From Sipunculus nudus (lineage: Eukaryota > Annelida > Sipuncula > Golfingiida > Sipunculidae), in assembly GCA_026874595.1 (NCBI GenBank), contig CM049318.1:29044956-29108955 (forward strand): a stretch of 64,000 bases of DNA, given 5' to 3'. Shown one piece after another: positions 45,216 through 57,723 of the stretch (within the stretch, counting starts at the first letter, position 1; every line of letters begins with the position of its first letter). The translations under genes and the position numbers were made by a program. The notes under the pieces are model-generated. The model did no database searches, was not told the DNA's origin, and was given only the letters and a program-made list of their open reading frames with translations.

Positions 45216-48200
45216 ATCCGAACTGTTGGCTATTACCATGCAGTATAACTTTACCCCAGGCGACCCCGGTTGAGAACGTGGGACCATTCAAAGGTGTTTA
45301 TAATATTCTCTGTAGGTTCAAGGCCGGGCTTGTTTTGTTCTCATGTTGGACAGGCACAGTCTGGTGGTCAGGGTGTAATTTGTCGTGGTCATGAGCTGAC
45401 ATTCCTTTAACAAGTTACATCCATACTAGTCGTAGACGAGTAAACAAATGATTCATTTGCAGGCAATCGCGCAAACTTGGTACGGAGTGACCGAAAACAT
45501 GTTTTTTTTTATGACCATGACTAAATACACGCAAAAGGTCAAATGTGGCTTTATAAAATATCATAAAACACACTACTTTAGTGTGCACTTCAAAACTCGT
45601 TGAATCCTCCATCACTGAACACATGAACAGAGGATCCATGTATGGGAGATGGCTCATAGCACTAAGTGACAAGATAATACGTTGGATATGTCTGATATGT
45701 TAGGTAATTATCATAAAAAAATAGGTTATATGAAGATGTTATTTTGCAATAAAATATCATATACCATTTGGTCTTTCCATGGCAGTAAATTATCCAGTCT
45801 AAACGGTTTAGAATTCTTTGTGTTTTTCCTTTCATTATGTGCGACCCTGGTTGTGGGTCGTGCTGTAGATGATTTCCCTGTGTAGAGTGCGTGACTGAGT
45901 CGGGGCCCGTCTCAGTCATGGTACAGGAAAAGGGTGTAATGTAATAAAGAGTGACCAGAAACTGGGCCATCATGAACGTTTATATTCGGCATATAGAAGT
46001 ATCTGGGCACCTCGTGACGGATCACATTCAGTAAAGTATTATCTTATGGTTTGATAATGTATTTTGTTTTTATGATCTATGGTATATTCTTGCTTGTAAA
46101 TCGTGTTTCATCCATGTATTCGCAAAATATTATTAATTCAGTTTTGTGGATGTGTGAATGTGTGTGATGTTCACTAGACAACTGCATAACATTTGATTAG
46201 ATGTTCTTTCAAATCAATTTTTATGCCACACTTTAAAACCATTTTCTAAAAGGAGACGCCATGCATGTTATCGTAACCCAAAATAATAGATCTCTCCGGG
46301 GCCAGTCCTGTCCCAGATAATTTATTATAATGATAACCCTATACTCATATACTATAGATGATCCGTATAATTACAAATTGACTGCATGTATGTTTCACAC
46401 ACAAAAACTGGGTAAAAGGGTTCAAACTGACCAAACTATCGAGATGTACCAAAATGTTCCCACATGTACCACAATAATTCGTAAAGTACCGATACAAAAA
46501 AAGAAACTATTTTAATTATAATATAAACATGTAAATAAGTTGTCTTATGGATCCGCTTCTGTATAGCAGGATCAGAAGAGGGCATCTGGGGTATTTCAGT
46601 GTTGGTTCGTATACCGTATACAGCGGTCGCATTCCATTCCTGGTAATCCATTTCATTCTACCCACTGCGCACTTGAGCCCTGCGCGTGCCGTAATTTAAA
46701 GCCCACACCTGCCCGCAAAAACGAACCTTACGCCTGCAACCGCCCCGCCGTTATGAAAACCCCCCTCGCACCGCCCCGCTTCTTTAAAATATAAATGGAA
46801 CTCGCCCCGCACATTTGGTTTTCATTACGCACCCGCCCCGCCCCACATGTTTACCAAAGTCAGGCCGCATTCAACCGGAGAATATACATAAAAGACAATC
46901 AAAAAGGGTACCCGACAAAAAAATTGATTTATTTTTATATATTTATAATGAATGACCATCGTTTGTGAGTAAATAGCGTTACCATATGCATGTTTTGTTG
47001 GTGGTATGATTTTTCATTTTTTTTTCACTTGTTAGGACGGAGTGTCATAGAATAACTATTTTCTTTATTTTAAAGAATTATAACTTACCAAACTTCAATT
47101 ATTTACTGTCATATCAGTAAGTGGGACACACTAATCAAATATTGTCTATGAGTCTCCTCAAAATATTCAAAGTTATTAAAAGTTCAACATTTTCAGATAT
47201 TTAGCTGACAATATAATTAAAATTTAAACATATTTTCCATGCTTATGCTGCTATACGGAAACAAATAAAACTCAGGCATTAAGCAATCAATTTATATTAA
47301 GTTTTCATGCCTATAGAGCTATACTACTCGTCAATTACTGCACGTAATTCATATGACAGTGTATACTTGCTTGCCACAGTTCACACCTTTTATATGATAT
47401 ACATATATATATATATTCGTGTTAGGAATTGATTTAAAATCATAATCGATGATTCAAAAATAAAAACGACCGATGGTCAATCATTTATCGTTTTTTTTAT
47501 TGACGGTCTATATAATCTTGAAATCTGCTGAATACTAGTACCTAAACTATTGACCGCAGTATAAAGTAAAACAATAGTAAGTTGCCCTGAAAATTTCATT
47601 AGATTCCATTCCTGATTGTCTGAGTTATCTTGTTGTCATTAACACAAACGAACGGAAATGAACGCACATACGCACTCCTATAGTGGAAGCATAATCATAT
47701 CACGCATGGCAGAGTGTACGCTCTTTACACCAGCGCTTTACCCATGGCCAACTACCTATATCGTAAGCGCTCTTTGTTATGACCTTGTATCCTGAATCTC
47801 TACACCAGAGGAGCAAACTGTATTTTGGTACAATCAGATGAGACCCTGTGCTGAAGACAAATCGGTTTACCAGCCAAGCGAGGAATACACGAAGCCACTG
47901 TTGTTCATTTCGTTTTGGGTGACAGCTCATCGCCCCGGCAACCGTTTGAACAGGCCACAGGCTCAAAGAGAATTGTCCCACATGTGGTTTATGGGCGGAG
48001 CCTGATGCCTGTCGAGTGTTTGTTGACTTGCATTTGGTTGGCTGCTTGTCACATCAGCGGTTTTTTTCAGCAGACAGCTAGGCCCATGTGCACCACCTAG
48101 TGTTTGAGTGCATCATAAATGGTCAAAGCAGGCAGCGAGAAAATCAGTAGCTTCTTTAGAAGCACAAGATTTCCGCTGCCTCGGGAGCGTATGCAGAGTG

Positions 48201-48374
48201 ATTCTTTCACGAAATAAAGCCATGATTGCAAGTGAATAAATTTATATTATTATGGCTTGAGTAAAGTTTGGTAATTAAGTTTTGACATTCTTACATGATG
48301 CTTCAGGAATATAAACTTGTGTTTTTGTCAAAAATGTAAAACAAATATTTTAAGTTGAACCAATGTGTTCAGAT
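45216..48374. other. Non-coding stretch
   Basis: AT-rich, no supported gene. A 45840-45930 patch has short hairpins (cgaccc/gggtcg and gactgag/ctcagtc). A patch at 46660-46860 is rich in cgccccgc words. A piece of the ggatccgcttctg repeat end lies near 46551-46563. Confidence 0.4.
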
Positions 48375-48600
48375 TTTTCTGCATAATATCGCAAACAGAC
48401 AAACCAAGTTACCAAGGGTAAACATAATACCTCTCGCCACCTATAGCCAATGTAAACAACATATTCGAACCGAGCTTTGATTGTAGCATTTGTACCTTTC
48501 GGTGACTTTTAACGAGAAGCAACGGCCACAATTATTTTCAAACATTCACAGCAGCAGGTTGTGTGTGTGAGACTGGAAATTAATATTTGACTAGATTTTA
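48375..48600 (+). repeat. Dispersed repeat, shared with 60364-60590
   Basis: Shared blocks are aaacagacaaa, agttaccaagg, taatacctc, attcgaac, tttgtac, aacggccaca and gtgagactgga. Same orientation as the copy in the Methyltransf_FA gene intron. Confidence 0.65.
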
Positions 48601-49087
48601 AATATACGTGTTATCAGTATGGATATATAAGCAACTATAATGACTTAAAGTATGATCATATAAATAACTTTAATCGACTCGTATGTTCTGTACCGAGCAA
48701 GTTATATAATAGCACCGCAAGAGTGCATGAAGCGCTCGTAGTATGTTTTGTGTCCTCTGACCTCTTTAGCGTATCGATTTGCCAAGAATTTAATTCAGGT
48801 GAGAACATATTGATAATTATTTATAGTTTCACGAAAATCACTCAGAATTGTGGTAAGTCATTACGGCGCCACAAATGTCTGGTAATCTCTGGCTTGATTA
48901 AATTTGCATGGAATTTGCTTAGAATCAAACGATATATTATTTTGGGTAATATTTCCATTGAGTTTCACCGAAATCCATCATATTCCTTGTACGTTATGAC
49001 GGCGACACCATAAAAAAGCCTGGTAACCACTGAAATCTGTTGTTATGGTGAAAATCCGTTTAAGCCCCGATAAGTTTTCGCGCGACA
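48601..49087. other. Non-coding, no recognisable feature
   Basis: The frame at 48723-49013 has no recognisable protein character. The sequence may belong to the same dispersed element as 48375-48600. Confidence 0.35.
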
Positions 49088-49095
49088 CTAAATGT

Positions 49096-49431
49096 CAGAG
49101 TTGGGTCCGAATACAATGAAAGTACTCGAGTATGAGTACTGAGTACATATAAAGTACTCGGGTACAAGTTCGAGTATTTTAGTACCGAGTACTCCAAATG
49201 TACTTATGAGTACTTTAATAAGTTTTGTCGCAGTGAAAACTAAGATGTGGAGTGAATGCAAAAAGCTGATATGTTTAATATGAAGGTGTAAATGGTATAT
49301 AAAAATTTTTTTGCTATCAGTGCATAACAACAAATCCAAATGATTCTTTAGAAAGCATGACCAGGATACACACTAGGGCTGCACCCCATACAGTTTTTTA
49401 CCTCAGCCATTTTTACCTGGCACCAGTTTGG

Positions 49432-49507
<76 letters not shown>

Positions 49508-50263
49508 AGAGAGAGAGGGGGGGGCAATGATGTTGCGATAGACAAGAGTACATGAAAGCTATGGCCACTGACTATGAGTGACTGAGTGTACTAGGAGTAA
49601 GTCCCACACATTATGTACACGGACAAAGCCTGATATGGGCAGGGGGCATACCTAAGATCTTGTGATTGTAACGGGCATTAGCCTGATGAAGTAATCTCTC
49701 TACCATCAACAACCCGACAGCCATATTTATCACCTATGATTGCAGCACTTATTGGGATGTGTGTTTCACTTCATACATCAGGCCAGGGTCTAATACATAC
49801 ATCCATTTTAGTCTTTGGTTCTCCCCTCCTCAGGGTTTGAATAGTTTGAGCTACTTGGTGATCTGCTACTGTTTGCCAGTCTTGTACCAATGCCATGTGC
49901 ATGAAATCAGAGTGTTTGATTTTTCCCTCCACAAACAGTATTAACAACAGAGAAGACTTACCTTCACATGTTTCCTTAAGTTTGGGGTTTGTTGACAGCA
50001 GCAGTATGAACGTATGTAGTTACACATGTATGTATGTATGAATATATGGATGTAGGAAACTAAGGATGGATGGATGTATTTTTGTGTATAAATATATGTA
50101 ATATTATTATTATACTTACATATACTGAAGTACTCAAAAGCACTCATTAATGTACTCGCTTTTTATGAGTACTTTCGTAGTACTCGAGTACTAGTATGAG
50201 TACTTAGGTCATTTTGAAGAAAGTACTCGAGTACGAGTACAAGTACTTTTAGAACCAACTCTG
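49096..50263. mobile_element. Non-autonomous hAT-type DNA transposon
   Basis: Terminal inverted repeats start CAGAGTTGG and extend as sub-terminal arrays of GTACTCGAGTAC-like words in both ends. The flanks CTAAATGT at 49088-49095 and 50264-50271 are an exact 8-bp target duplication, the hallmark of hAT elements. The 1168-bp interior holds a (TA)n tract (about 49432-49502) and no transposase. Confidence 0.9.
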
Positions 50264-50271
50264 CTAAATGT

Positions 50272-51570
50272 TATCACGAAGGGACCGCATATATCGAGGG
50301 TACACCATAATACGTCCCGTCTAAGACGGACGTACAGAGAGGTTTAGGATATCCCAGCGGGAGATTAATTATTTTTTTCAAAACAGATCCATGATGAATG
50401 GGCCGCAAATCTAGTCCCGGATCCAGAGTAGAATACAAGAAGCATTTCCTTATCAACTTTGGTATGACTGTAGGCTCAGCAACTGTGTTGGATTTGTGCG
50501 TCGGCTCGCATGCGGATGACTTATGTATATATATATTTATAGCAGTAGCAGGTATGTGTCCATGTCTTTGGGAAAGAAAAAAGGAAGCTGATAAAGCTTT
50601 TAAGTCTGCGTCAAAAAATATACGACCAGTCATCATTGAAATGCGGCTCAGAGGCCAGCTCTAGGAAAAGTGCGGCAGGAATATGCCACCATGTAAACCT
50701 GGCTGGTGAGATAAGATATTAATTCGTATTAGTCTCCCTCGCTAGTTAAAATAATTGTTTACACTGAATATTTAATTAAAATATTACTCTGAAATTTAAG
50801 AAATAATGAATATTAATGCATGCGTTTATCACTAATGGATCATCCCCATGCGGGGACCCGCACATATGGAACGGGGCTCTCCGCATACGGGGACCCGCGC
50901 GGCTGAAAATCCGCATTTATGGAAAGGAACCCTTAATCCCCCGCCGTTTTCAGACTTGCTCTGCACATGACTGTGGTGGTTATAACCTGTAGGTGGGAAC
51001 ACCTCTGTTTAACGACTTTATATGCTCCAAAATGAGCTATTTAACTTGACTTCAGAGAAGTCCATAAATACGAACACTTAAAATCATATGCAAGGATTCC
51101 TTGGAGCTGGGGGAATTCCATGAATGCTATATTGAACAGTTATTTTTTTTTTCAGATTTATGTTTCCACTAGAGATCAAATTTTCATTTGTCGCGAAATT
51201 TTATGATTTCACATGTTTCCATATGTAATGCAAAATCTTTTGACTTTTATTTCAAGAACTTCATCAATCGTTACAACATCTTTTAGGCACACACTGTTCA
51301 CGACTGGGACGTGTTTATACCTGCAAGTGGCGCCACCTCTGTTCAAAGATATTCTACATAAAATTTTACAGCTATATTTCTTTGCCCCAACCATAACAGG
51401 TATCCACTTGTTCAAATCTATTCAGTTTATAAATTACATCCCCTTTGTTAAAAGTTAAACAACCATCAGGATAAATAAAAAGCTAATTTTTTTTTAATCC
51501 AGTTCGTATTTTGCATTTTTTAAAATAAAAAACTGTTCCCAAAAATTTGGGTATCACGTAGGCAACACCC
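50272..51570. other. Non-coding, no supported gene
   Basis: A frame at 50398-50664 includes a hydrophobic stretch, but there are no splice sites or family match to support it. Sequence 50840-50900 has a short tandem of 'cgcatacggggacccgc' words. Confidence 0.4.
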
Positions 51571-51796
51571 TCAGGGGCGTATCCGGGATTTAGGAAAAAA
51601 GGGGGGGGGGGTCCAACCCGGGAGGACTAAAGACAACCATAAAAAAGGTCCCCAGGTTTAAAAAAAAGGGGGGGGGGGGTCCAGGCAACAAAATTTTGTC
51701 TGAAGCCCTTAAAACGTTTTTTCTGATGAAAAAAAGGGGGGGGGGGGGTCCGGACCTCCTGGACCCCCCCCCCCCCCCTTGGATCCGCTTCTGACC
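51571..51796. repeat. Dispersed repeat with 'ggatccgcttctg' end, inverse copy
   Basis: Reverse-orientation relative of 24050-24246: the right end ttggatccgcttctg mirrors agaagcggatcca, with long G-runs and C-runs inside. Minus-strand open frames rich in Pro and Gly over it are artefacts. Confidence 0.65.
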
Positions 51797-52235
51797 CTCC
51801 TTGGTAAACATATGGCGAGGGACTATTTGTGCCTCCAGGTCCTTGTTCCTGTATCAATTAGTTATTATGATGGCCACAGACAGCATGAATAGATTACCAC
51901 AAATGTCCAATTAAGACCACACCTTACATCTTTTGCCCCCAAGACTTCTTCTAGTTTTGGAAACGATTTTTACGTCTTACCTATGATTAACATATAAATA
52001 GAGAGAGATGCGAGTGTCGATTATTGTTCGAGTCGGCTTTTAAATCCTCTGAACTATCATGTGTGTGTGTGAACATGTGTGAATGTACCAAGAACTGTCC
52101 AGAATGAATAGTAATAATAGGAAATACTGAGCAGTTATATAATGTATTTATTATCACACATAGAAATAATTTATTATGAATGATAAATTTATATAAATCC
52201 TATAAATAACCCTTTCTTGAACACCTCTCATCTTT

Positions 52236-52525
52236 AAGGCCAAAAAAAGTATGGTTTTCGGGCACTTTTTGTTCAGGAATCAGTGCGGGCGGGCAATTTT
52301 TTCCTGCTTTGTATGTTTCGATAAAAATGTCATCTGATCAGGGAAAAGCATGATAATAACGTAATTTGATTTCTAAACAGGATAAAGCACTACGTAACAA
52401 AGGAAAATTTATCAAAATTTTTATATTTTATCTTCTTGAAAGATGAAAATCAAAATAAAAATGTTTGATGCAGGGTGTTAAAATTGACGCGTGCTGGGCC
52501 TGAGAACCATACCTTTTTTTGGCTT
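52236..52525. mobile_element. Short element with ~27-bp terminal inverted repeats
   Basis: The left end aaggccaaaaaaagtatggt and the right end accatacctttttttggctt are reverse complements with few changes, about 235 bp apart. No coding sequence. No clear target duplication is seen. Confidence 0.5.
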
Positions 52526-53332
52526 TGCATGTTATATATCGTCCCGTGACTGTAAAACATTTTCTTTTAAATATGAGAGCACGAGCTGAATGTCATTTAA
52601 AAAGCAATAGAAACATACTCTTATGAATTAGCTTTTTAATGAAATAACATTTAAATACACCTAGTGTATTTCTCCTATAGAGACGCTATGCGGGGCTACT
52701 ATCATGGGGCAAACTCTTAAAACAAATTTTTATGTTAGAACACTACGTATACACATTGATATAAGACTTTTTTCTTTGCATTATCGGGCACTAGAAATAT
52801 CTAACCTTTTCATTGTAGGCATATAGTTTATATATATATATTGCACAACCCCAAACATAAATTCTATTTATCCTTGATCCTTAGAGTAATTTTATTATCG
52901 TATGTACAAAACAGATACCTCATAAATTAAGGAGATCTTTGGCATCTGAAATGAATGTAATTATAACTGTTAATTTCAGTTTTGATATGTAATATCATAA
53001 GTACGAAGAAATTAAGAAAATTCTCTTAGTAGATTTATATAAAATTACAACTTTAACCTGCCTGCATACCGACGTAATTATTTATTAAGGATGGTTTTCA
53101 ATGTTTTTTTTTTTTGTATAATAAAGAAAAGTTTTCTAGTTGTACGAAAGATTCTTCCTACGCCATCATGCCTTCGTGTGGTTTTATCACTCATGCATTC
53201 TGTTCCCCCTTTTTCCCCTTCTTCCAGCAGAGTCACGTGACACTGGGATCAGGCGTAAAACTGTTTTTTTCTTCTTGGGCGTATGGCAATAAGGAAGTGG
53301 ATTGAAACTGTGCAAAATATTACTGAGAGATG
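52526..53332. other. 3' flank and 3' UTR of the Methyltransf_FA gene
   Basis: AATAAA on the minus strand at 53081-53086 lies about 250 bp after the stop codon and may end the transcript. The rest is AT-rich without features. Confidence 0.4.
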
Positions 53333-53522
53333 TTACTCCATCCTGTGGGCTGAGAACTGGTCATCTTTCTTGAAGGTGGGTAGACTGGGCCGGTTCTGAA
53401 TGATTTGTTTGACGCGGTCACGTCGCTCTTGTGACGTAGCAATGAAAACAATGACGGCGATTAGGGCAACAGCCAACAATACACCAATCACAATGCCGGC
53501 GATCTGTCCTCCGGATAAACCT
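53333..53522 (-). CDS. Last exon: membrane helix and cytosolic tail of Methyltransf_FA receptor-like protein
   Basis: Acceptor attgacag before 53522, phase 1, stop TAA at 53333-53335. It encodes a Gly-rich helix (GGQIAGIVIGVLLAVALIAV), then a basic stop-transfer (SQERRDRVK) and a 30-residue tail. With the upstream exons this gives a type I membrane protein: several extracellular Methyltransf_FA domains, a short linker, one membrane pass and a short cytosolic tail. The family is known as a 'farnesoic acid O-methyltransferase' domain from crustaceans, but in repeated membrane forms enzyme activity is doubtful; binding or adhesion is my inference. The 5' exons lie beyond 64000. Confidence 0.8.
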
Positions 53523-55637
53523 GTCAATATCAATATAGATACAGATATGTTAGATTGGTGTTAGACATATGTCAGTTGCGTTGTTACAAGCCTCTTATCA
53601 CTTGTAATTTTCAATCACGAAATTAAACTTTGTAAGATACAGCAGTTCAGGCCTGCCAAATCACTCTTTTCAAATAGAGTAACTTTTTTTTAGATTTTCT
53701 GAAAATGTCACTTACTACTCTTTATATGCATTATTGTTTCACTATCTTTCTTTTTTCTTCTTTTTTCCGTGAAAGAGTCCAGCGATATACTATTTCTCTC
53801 GTGCTTTAACAGTCTAGTTTGTACAAGATGGGACACTTTGAAATTTTTGTGTATTTTAATGTCCATCATGTATCACAGAATGTTGTAAATGCATTTATCT
53901 TCAGGCAAGGGCATGTGACCCATGCATGTTTATGAGTTTGGGTATAACAATAACAGATAATTTATACGTATAAGGTCGCTGGTTTTATAATAAGAATAGG
54001 CTTAAATGTAACACATGATTTTCACATGAATCTGTACTAAATACTGACAGGAAAAAAACAGCAGGAAAAAAAAATGATAAAAAATAAGGGTAAAGTGGTA
54101 TACAATTCCCTGAACACTTGCACAAAAAAAATAGTTCTAGAACATTTACTAGAAATTTGAAGCAAATTCATATTACAAACCTATTCTTCCCCTGAGATGG
54201 GAGAGAAATTGTAATTTGGTGATGATGCAAATGGAAACTCGGTTTGTGGCAAATGTATTGAAGTAACGCAGGTTTATTAACCGGCTCTGAATGTTTGAAT
54301 GAGGAACATTGTCACCAGAGGACTGTGACTTAGTTATTGTATTGCATATTCAAGTTGGATGTATAACCAGATGACTGTTTTGATAATTTATTGTTCATGA
54401 ATATGGAGTATCAGGTTAAGATATGAGCGTTATATTTCTGGTCGTTTGATGTTAATGTCAATACAGTTTAATTCTGGGGAAGCTGTCAATGTTTAGCGGT
54501 CTTTATAGTTGTTGTTTTATACTTTAAAGAGTGAGCACCTGTTCAGTTTGTTTTTTTCAGGGTTTTGTCCCTGGAGGTTTGTCCATATTAACATTGATGT
54601 AATTATTTACGGTCGGCATAATAAGGAGTGGTGATTAGCCAAAAGACGGTCAGAACCTGTGACGTCAGCAGCATTTATAAGTCGTGATTAAGAAGATATA
54701 CACTGCAATTGCCCGATCAGCGCCGGAGTTCTGTTTAGCCTGATGTTATCTGTAATTAAGGGACAGGTGTGCGTGCATCAAGAGTCTAGACAGCTGATAG
54801 ATGATGTCTGTTAGCGTTGATAGTCGGTGTTTTAGGAAGGCCACGGTGATAACTCTGTAACGGACTTCAGAAAGAGTATCCCATTTTGCCGACGGACTGG
54901 TAATCTGGCGATTTATACTTGTTGTGAGCGCTTCCAGAAACAGACCGAGGACAATATTTTTAAACGCGTGACTGTAAAGGTACTGGAAATCGCCATGTAG
55001 AAGCAAATTCGATTATCTGGAGCTGAATGATTCCAGGAGCAATCAGCTGTGAAAGAAATTGATTCTGAACCCAGATAGAATAGTGTGTGCGCTAATTAGT
55101 AAGTGCTGTTTAAACTGTCTCGAGAGGTATACCAGTACTCCAGCCAGGGGCTGATGGTGGTCGTAGCTCCGTGTATCTATAAGTGGACTGATTGTGTTGT
55201 GTACAAACCGAGCAAACTGTGAGTCGAGCAACGCAACATTCTGATGTCAGGTGGGCGATAGGATAATGTGATAAGGAGAAGTGTAAACAAGGGACTACTT
55301 TGTGTAGTGTGGTTAACGGACATAGTGATTTTTCTGTGTTTATTATCGGACGCTTGTGATCTTCGGTGCTTGTATATATGGAGAGCCTCTCCGGAGAAAT
55401 GTGTCTTCTTTCTTTAATATATTGATTTGTTTTCGTTAACTCATGTCCTATTCATCTTTTTGGAGTGTAGGTATGTATATGTTTCGGCCAGTTGGTTTGA
55501 CAATTAAAAGAACTTGGTCGTTCACATCTTTAGTGGTGTGACAAACTTGTAACCGTGTATTATAAGGCACGGTGTCAATTTTAGACTAAGGTAAAAGTCA
55601 ACTTAATCCACAGCTGTTGTATAGAAGACGTACTTAC
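53523..55637 (-). other. Intron, 2.1 kb
   Basis: Joins the microexon to the last exon (phase 1). It contains a CRE followed by a TATA-like word (54660-54680) and otherwise no features. Open frames at 54746-55231 have no recognisable character. Confidence 0.7.
54660..54682 (+). promoter_or_regulatory. CRE plus TATA-like word inside an intron
   Basis: TGACGTCA at 54660-54667, then TTTATAA at 54674-54680. This is a promoter-like pair but there is no attached gene. Confidence 0.25.
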
Positions 55638-55658
55638 CACGTGGCTTCGGGTAATAAT
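55638..55658 (-). CDS. 21-bp microexon encoding the juxtamembrane linker
   Basis: Acceptor tatattccag and donor GTAAGTA flank 21 bp. Phases are 1 on both sides, so it adds exactly seven residues (DYYPKPR, with split codons at each end) between the last extracellular domain and the membrane helix. The reading joins cleanly to both neighbours, which is the main support. Confidence 0.75.
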
Positions 55659-56338
55659 CTGGAATATAAAAGCACAACCGTTGTATTAAAATGTATATGC
55701 TAATTTATTTTTCAATTAAACTTGTGTTACAACATGAAACGACGAAATTGCTACTTGAGAATATACTACAGTTTACATAACCTTCTAGTAGAATTGTTTT
55801 CTTTCTCATTCTCAACAATCAAACTTTTTCTTTTTTTAATAATAGGTTTAATTACAATGCCCTTGGTTCGTATGTTGGTTCATAGGTCTTTGTAAATAGC
55901 GTCATCTGCTCTCTTAATCCTCATATTATTAAGATCAATCAAGCGGTGTATGGTCCCGAGACTTTGCTTTGTATATTTTTGTTTGGAAACGTGATATTGT
56001 AATGCCAAATCTTGTAATAATAAAATCTTATGATACAATACGTAACTACTAAGCAATAAATCTATTTGAACCTTATCTATTATTTGGTAACTTATGAATT
56101 TTTTCCACCTTATAAGCTATATAAACTTTTATATCACCATATAGAATTTACATTTGTATATGTAATTGAATTTGATGTTTTTCACAGCATTTTCATTTGA
56201 TATTATTTAATCGCATAAACAATTGATTTATTTGTAAATGCAACTCTGACCACCACTAATGGCCACTTTTAATTGTCCCAGTGTTGTTCGTATAACGGAG
56301 GATTTACTGTATATCATTTATTTAAAATGTATGCTTAC
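55659..56338 (-). other. Intron, 0.68 kb
   Basis: Phase-1 intron. AT-rich, no features seen. Confidence 0.7.
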
Positions 56339-56779
56339 CGCAGTACCCGGTGATCTTCCATGAAGCCCCGGAGACACTTTCACTGGAGAACGTGACTCCA
56401 TGGACAGCGAACGGTCCTGGCAGGTCCTGAGCGAACACTTCATTAGTCCGGGCCGTTTTTCCTGTACCTATTGACACCTTGTTCCGGAAATACTGAACCC
56501 AGTATTGCTTATCTTTTCCACAATCCAACGGGTCTCTGACCGCCTTCCGGTACGTACGACCGTACATTGTAATATCAATATATTTGTTTCCATAAGTGCC
56601 GAATTTGATATCAATGTCGCCTTGCGTGCTACGTCCAGGGACTTTGTTTAGCGTCATGACGGCGTCGGTACATCCTCTCACTTCAAAGAAGAAACAGTTA
56701 CGGCCAAATAAGGTCTTTGATGGTCGGACGGCGGGTTCCTGAAAGCGCTCGGGCATGGTTTTCATGTCCACTGTCAGAT
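56339..56779 (-). CDS. Methyltransf_FA domain D in one exon
   Basis: 441 bp with acceptor aaatgtttcag and donor GTAAGCA, phase 1 on both sides. About 147 residues form a complete domain: FFFEVRGCTDAVMTLN, then an IKFGTYGNKYIDI block (usual YEVxLGxxxN position), YWVQYFRNKVSIGTG, and the end GASWKITGYC. It is the membrane-proximal domain. Unlike domains A-C it has no internal intron, so the intron was lost here or gained in the others. Confidence 0.85.
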
Positions 56780-57200
56780 CTGAAACATTTAATTTAAATT
56801 TAAATATAAGATGAAATGCACGCAGATTACTATTCATGGTATACACGTCAAACATAAAATGTGTAGCTTGTGTTTAATGCTGCTATTTTTTTTCTCCATT
56901 TAGGGTTTAGTTTTCTCTCGATTACCCTCGAAACATGGAATGAATAAATGTAAATATACTTATATTTTGCGCGGACGTGAATACACCATCGAGAAAATGA
57001 TTATAAAAGTAAAGCAAAAATTTTAATAGTTTCTGGATTGCCAGCGCTCAGCAATACGTTGAAACGTTGTCCTACCCAACTGAATCCGTGTTACCGTACA
57101 AGGCCTTTGGTGGTTAAGCAGTGACGTTAATTTATTTTTCAAAGGGGGGGGGGGGGCTCGCGGACACACAGAAAATCCACTCACCTACCCACACTCACGT

Positions 57201-57233
<33 letters not shown>

Positions 57234-57542
57234 CCTTTTTAATATGACACATGTATGACACACTTTAAGTGGAACCAAAGTCTATAATACTTTTTATCGA
57301 TATATTTCATATGCAACATATAAGTATTATTTTCTGAATATTGGGGGGATGATTACATTGGCCATCACCCCATTGCCAAAAAGTGTGTGTACCCCCCCCC
57401 CCCCCCCCCCACACACACACTTTACTGACGCCCCTGTGGTTAAGGTAGTAGAACGTAAAAAATAAACCTATTATTTTATAATTTGCGTGAATATTAGAAT
57501 GTGTCAGATAAAAACAATCATCCTTCAATCAGGCGGACATAC
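56780..57542 (-). other. Intron, 0.76 kb
   Basis: Phase-1 intron holding a poly-G run (about 57145-57155), a CA/TA tract and a poly-C run (about 57391-57410). Confidence 0.7.
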
Positions 57543-57723
57543 CCTCTTTGTCATCGAACTGCCAGAGCCCACGTGACCCCCAGCCGGTGCTCATGGAGAC
57601 GGCCCTGACAGGGAGAGGGCCGCCATCTTGCCAAGACATGAGTCTTCTCCTGTAGCTTGACCCGCTATAGACCTGAACGTTTCCGCCCTGCCAGCTCACC
57701 GAGAACGTCCTCCATGTGTTACA
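57543..57723 (-). CDS. Methyltransf_FA domain C, second half
   Basis: 181 bp, phase 0 at the start (acceptor gattttatag) and phase 1 at the end (donor GTATGT). It encodes CNTWRTFSVSWQGGNVQVY to STGWGSRGLWQFDDKE. The TGWG-x-G-x-W ending is the classic end of this domain. Confidence 0.85.

Noticed and set aside
50398-50664. Frame with a hydrophobic segment, possible exon
   Set aside because: No convincing splice sites, no family match, and an equally long frame on the other strand.
51590-51857. Pro/Gly-rich minus-strand frames
   Set aside because: They arise from G-runs in a dispersed repeat that recurs at 24050-24246.
54746-55231. Two minus-strand frames in the last intron
   Set aside because: No conserved motif; they lie between a well-supported microexon and the last exon and do not fit the phase pattern.
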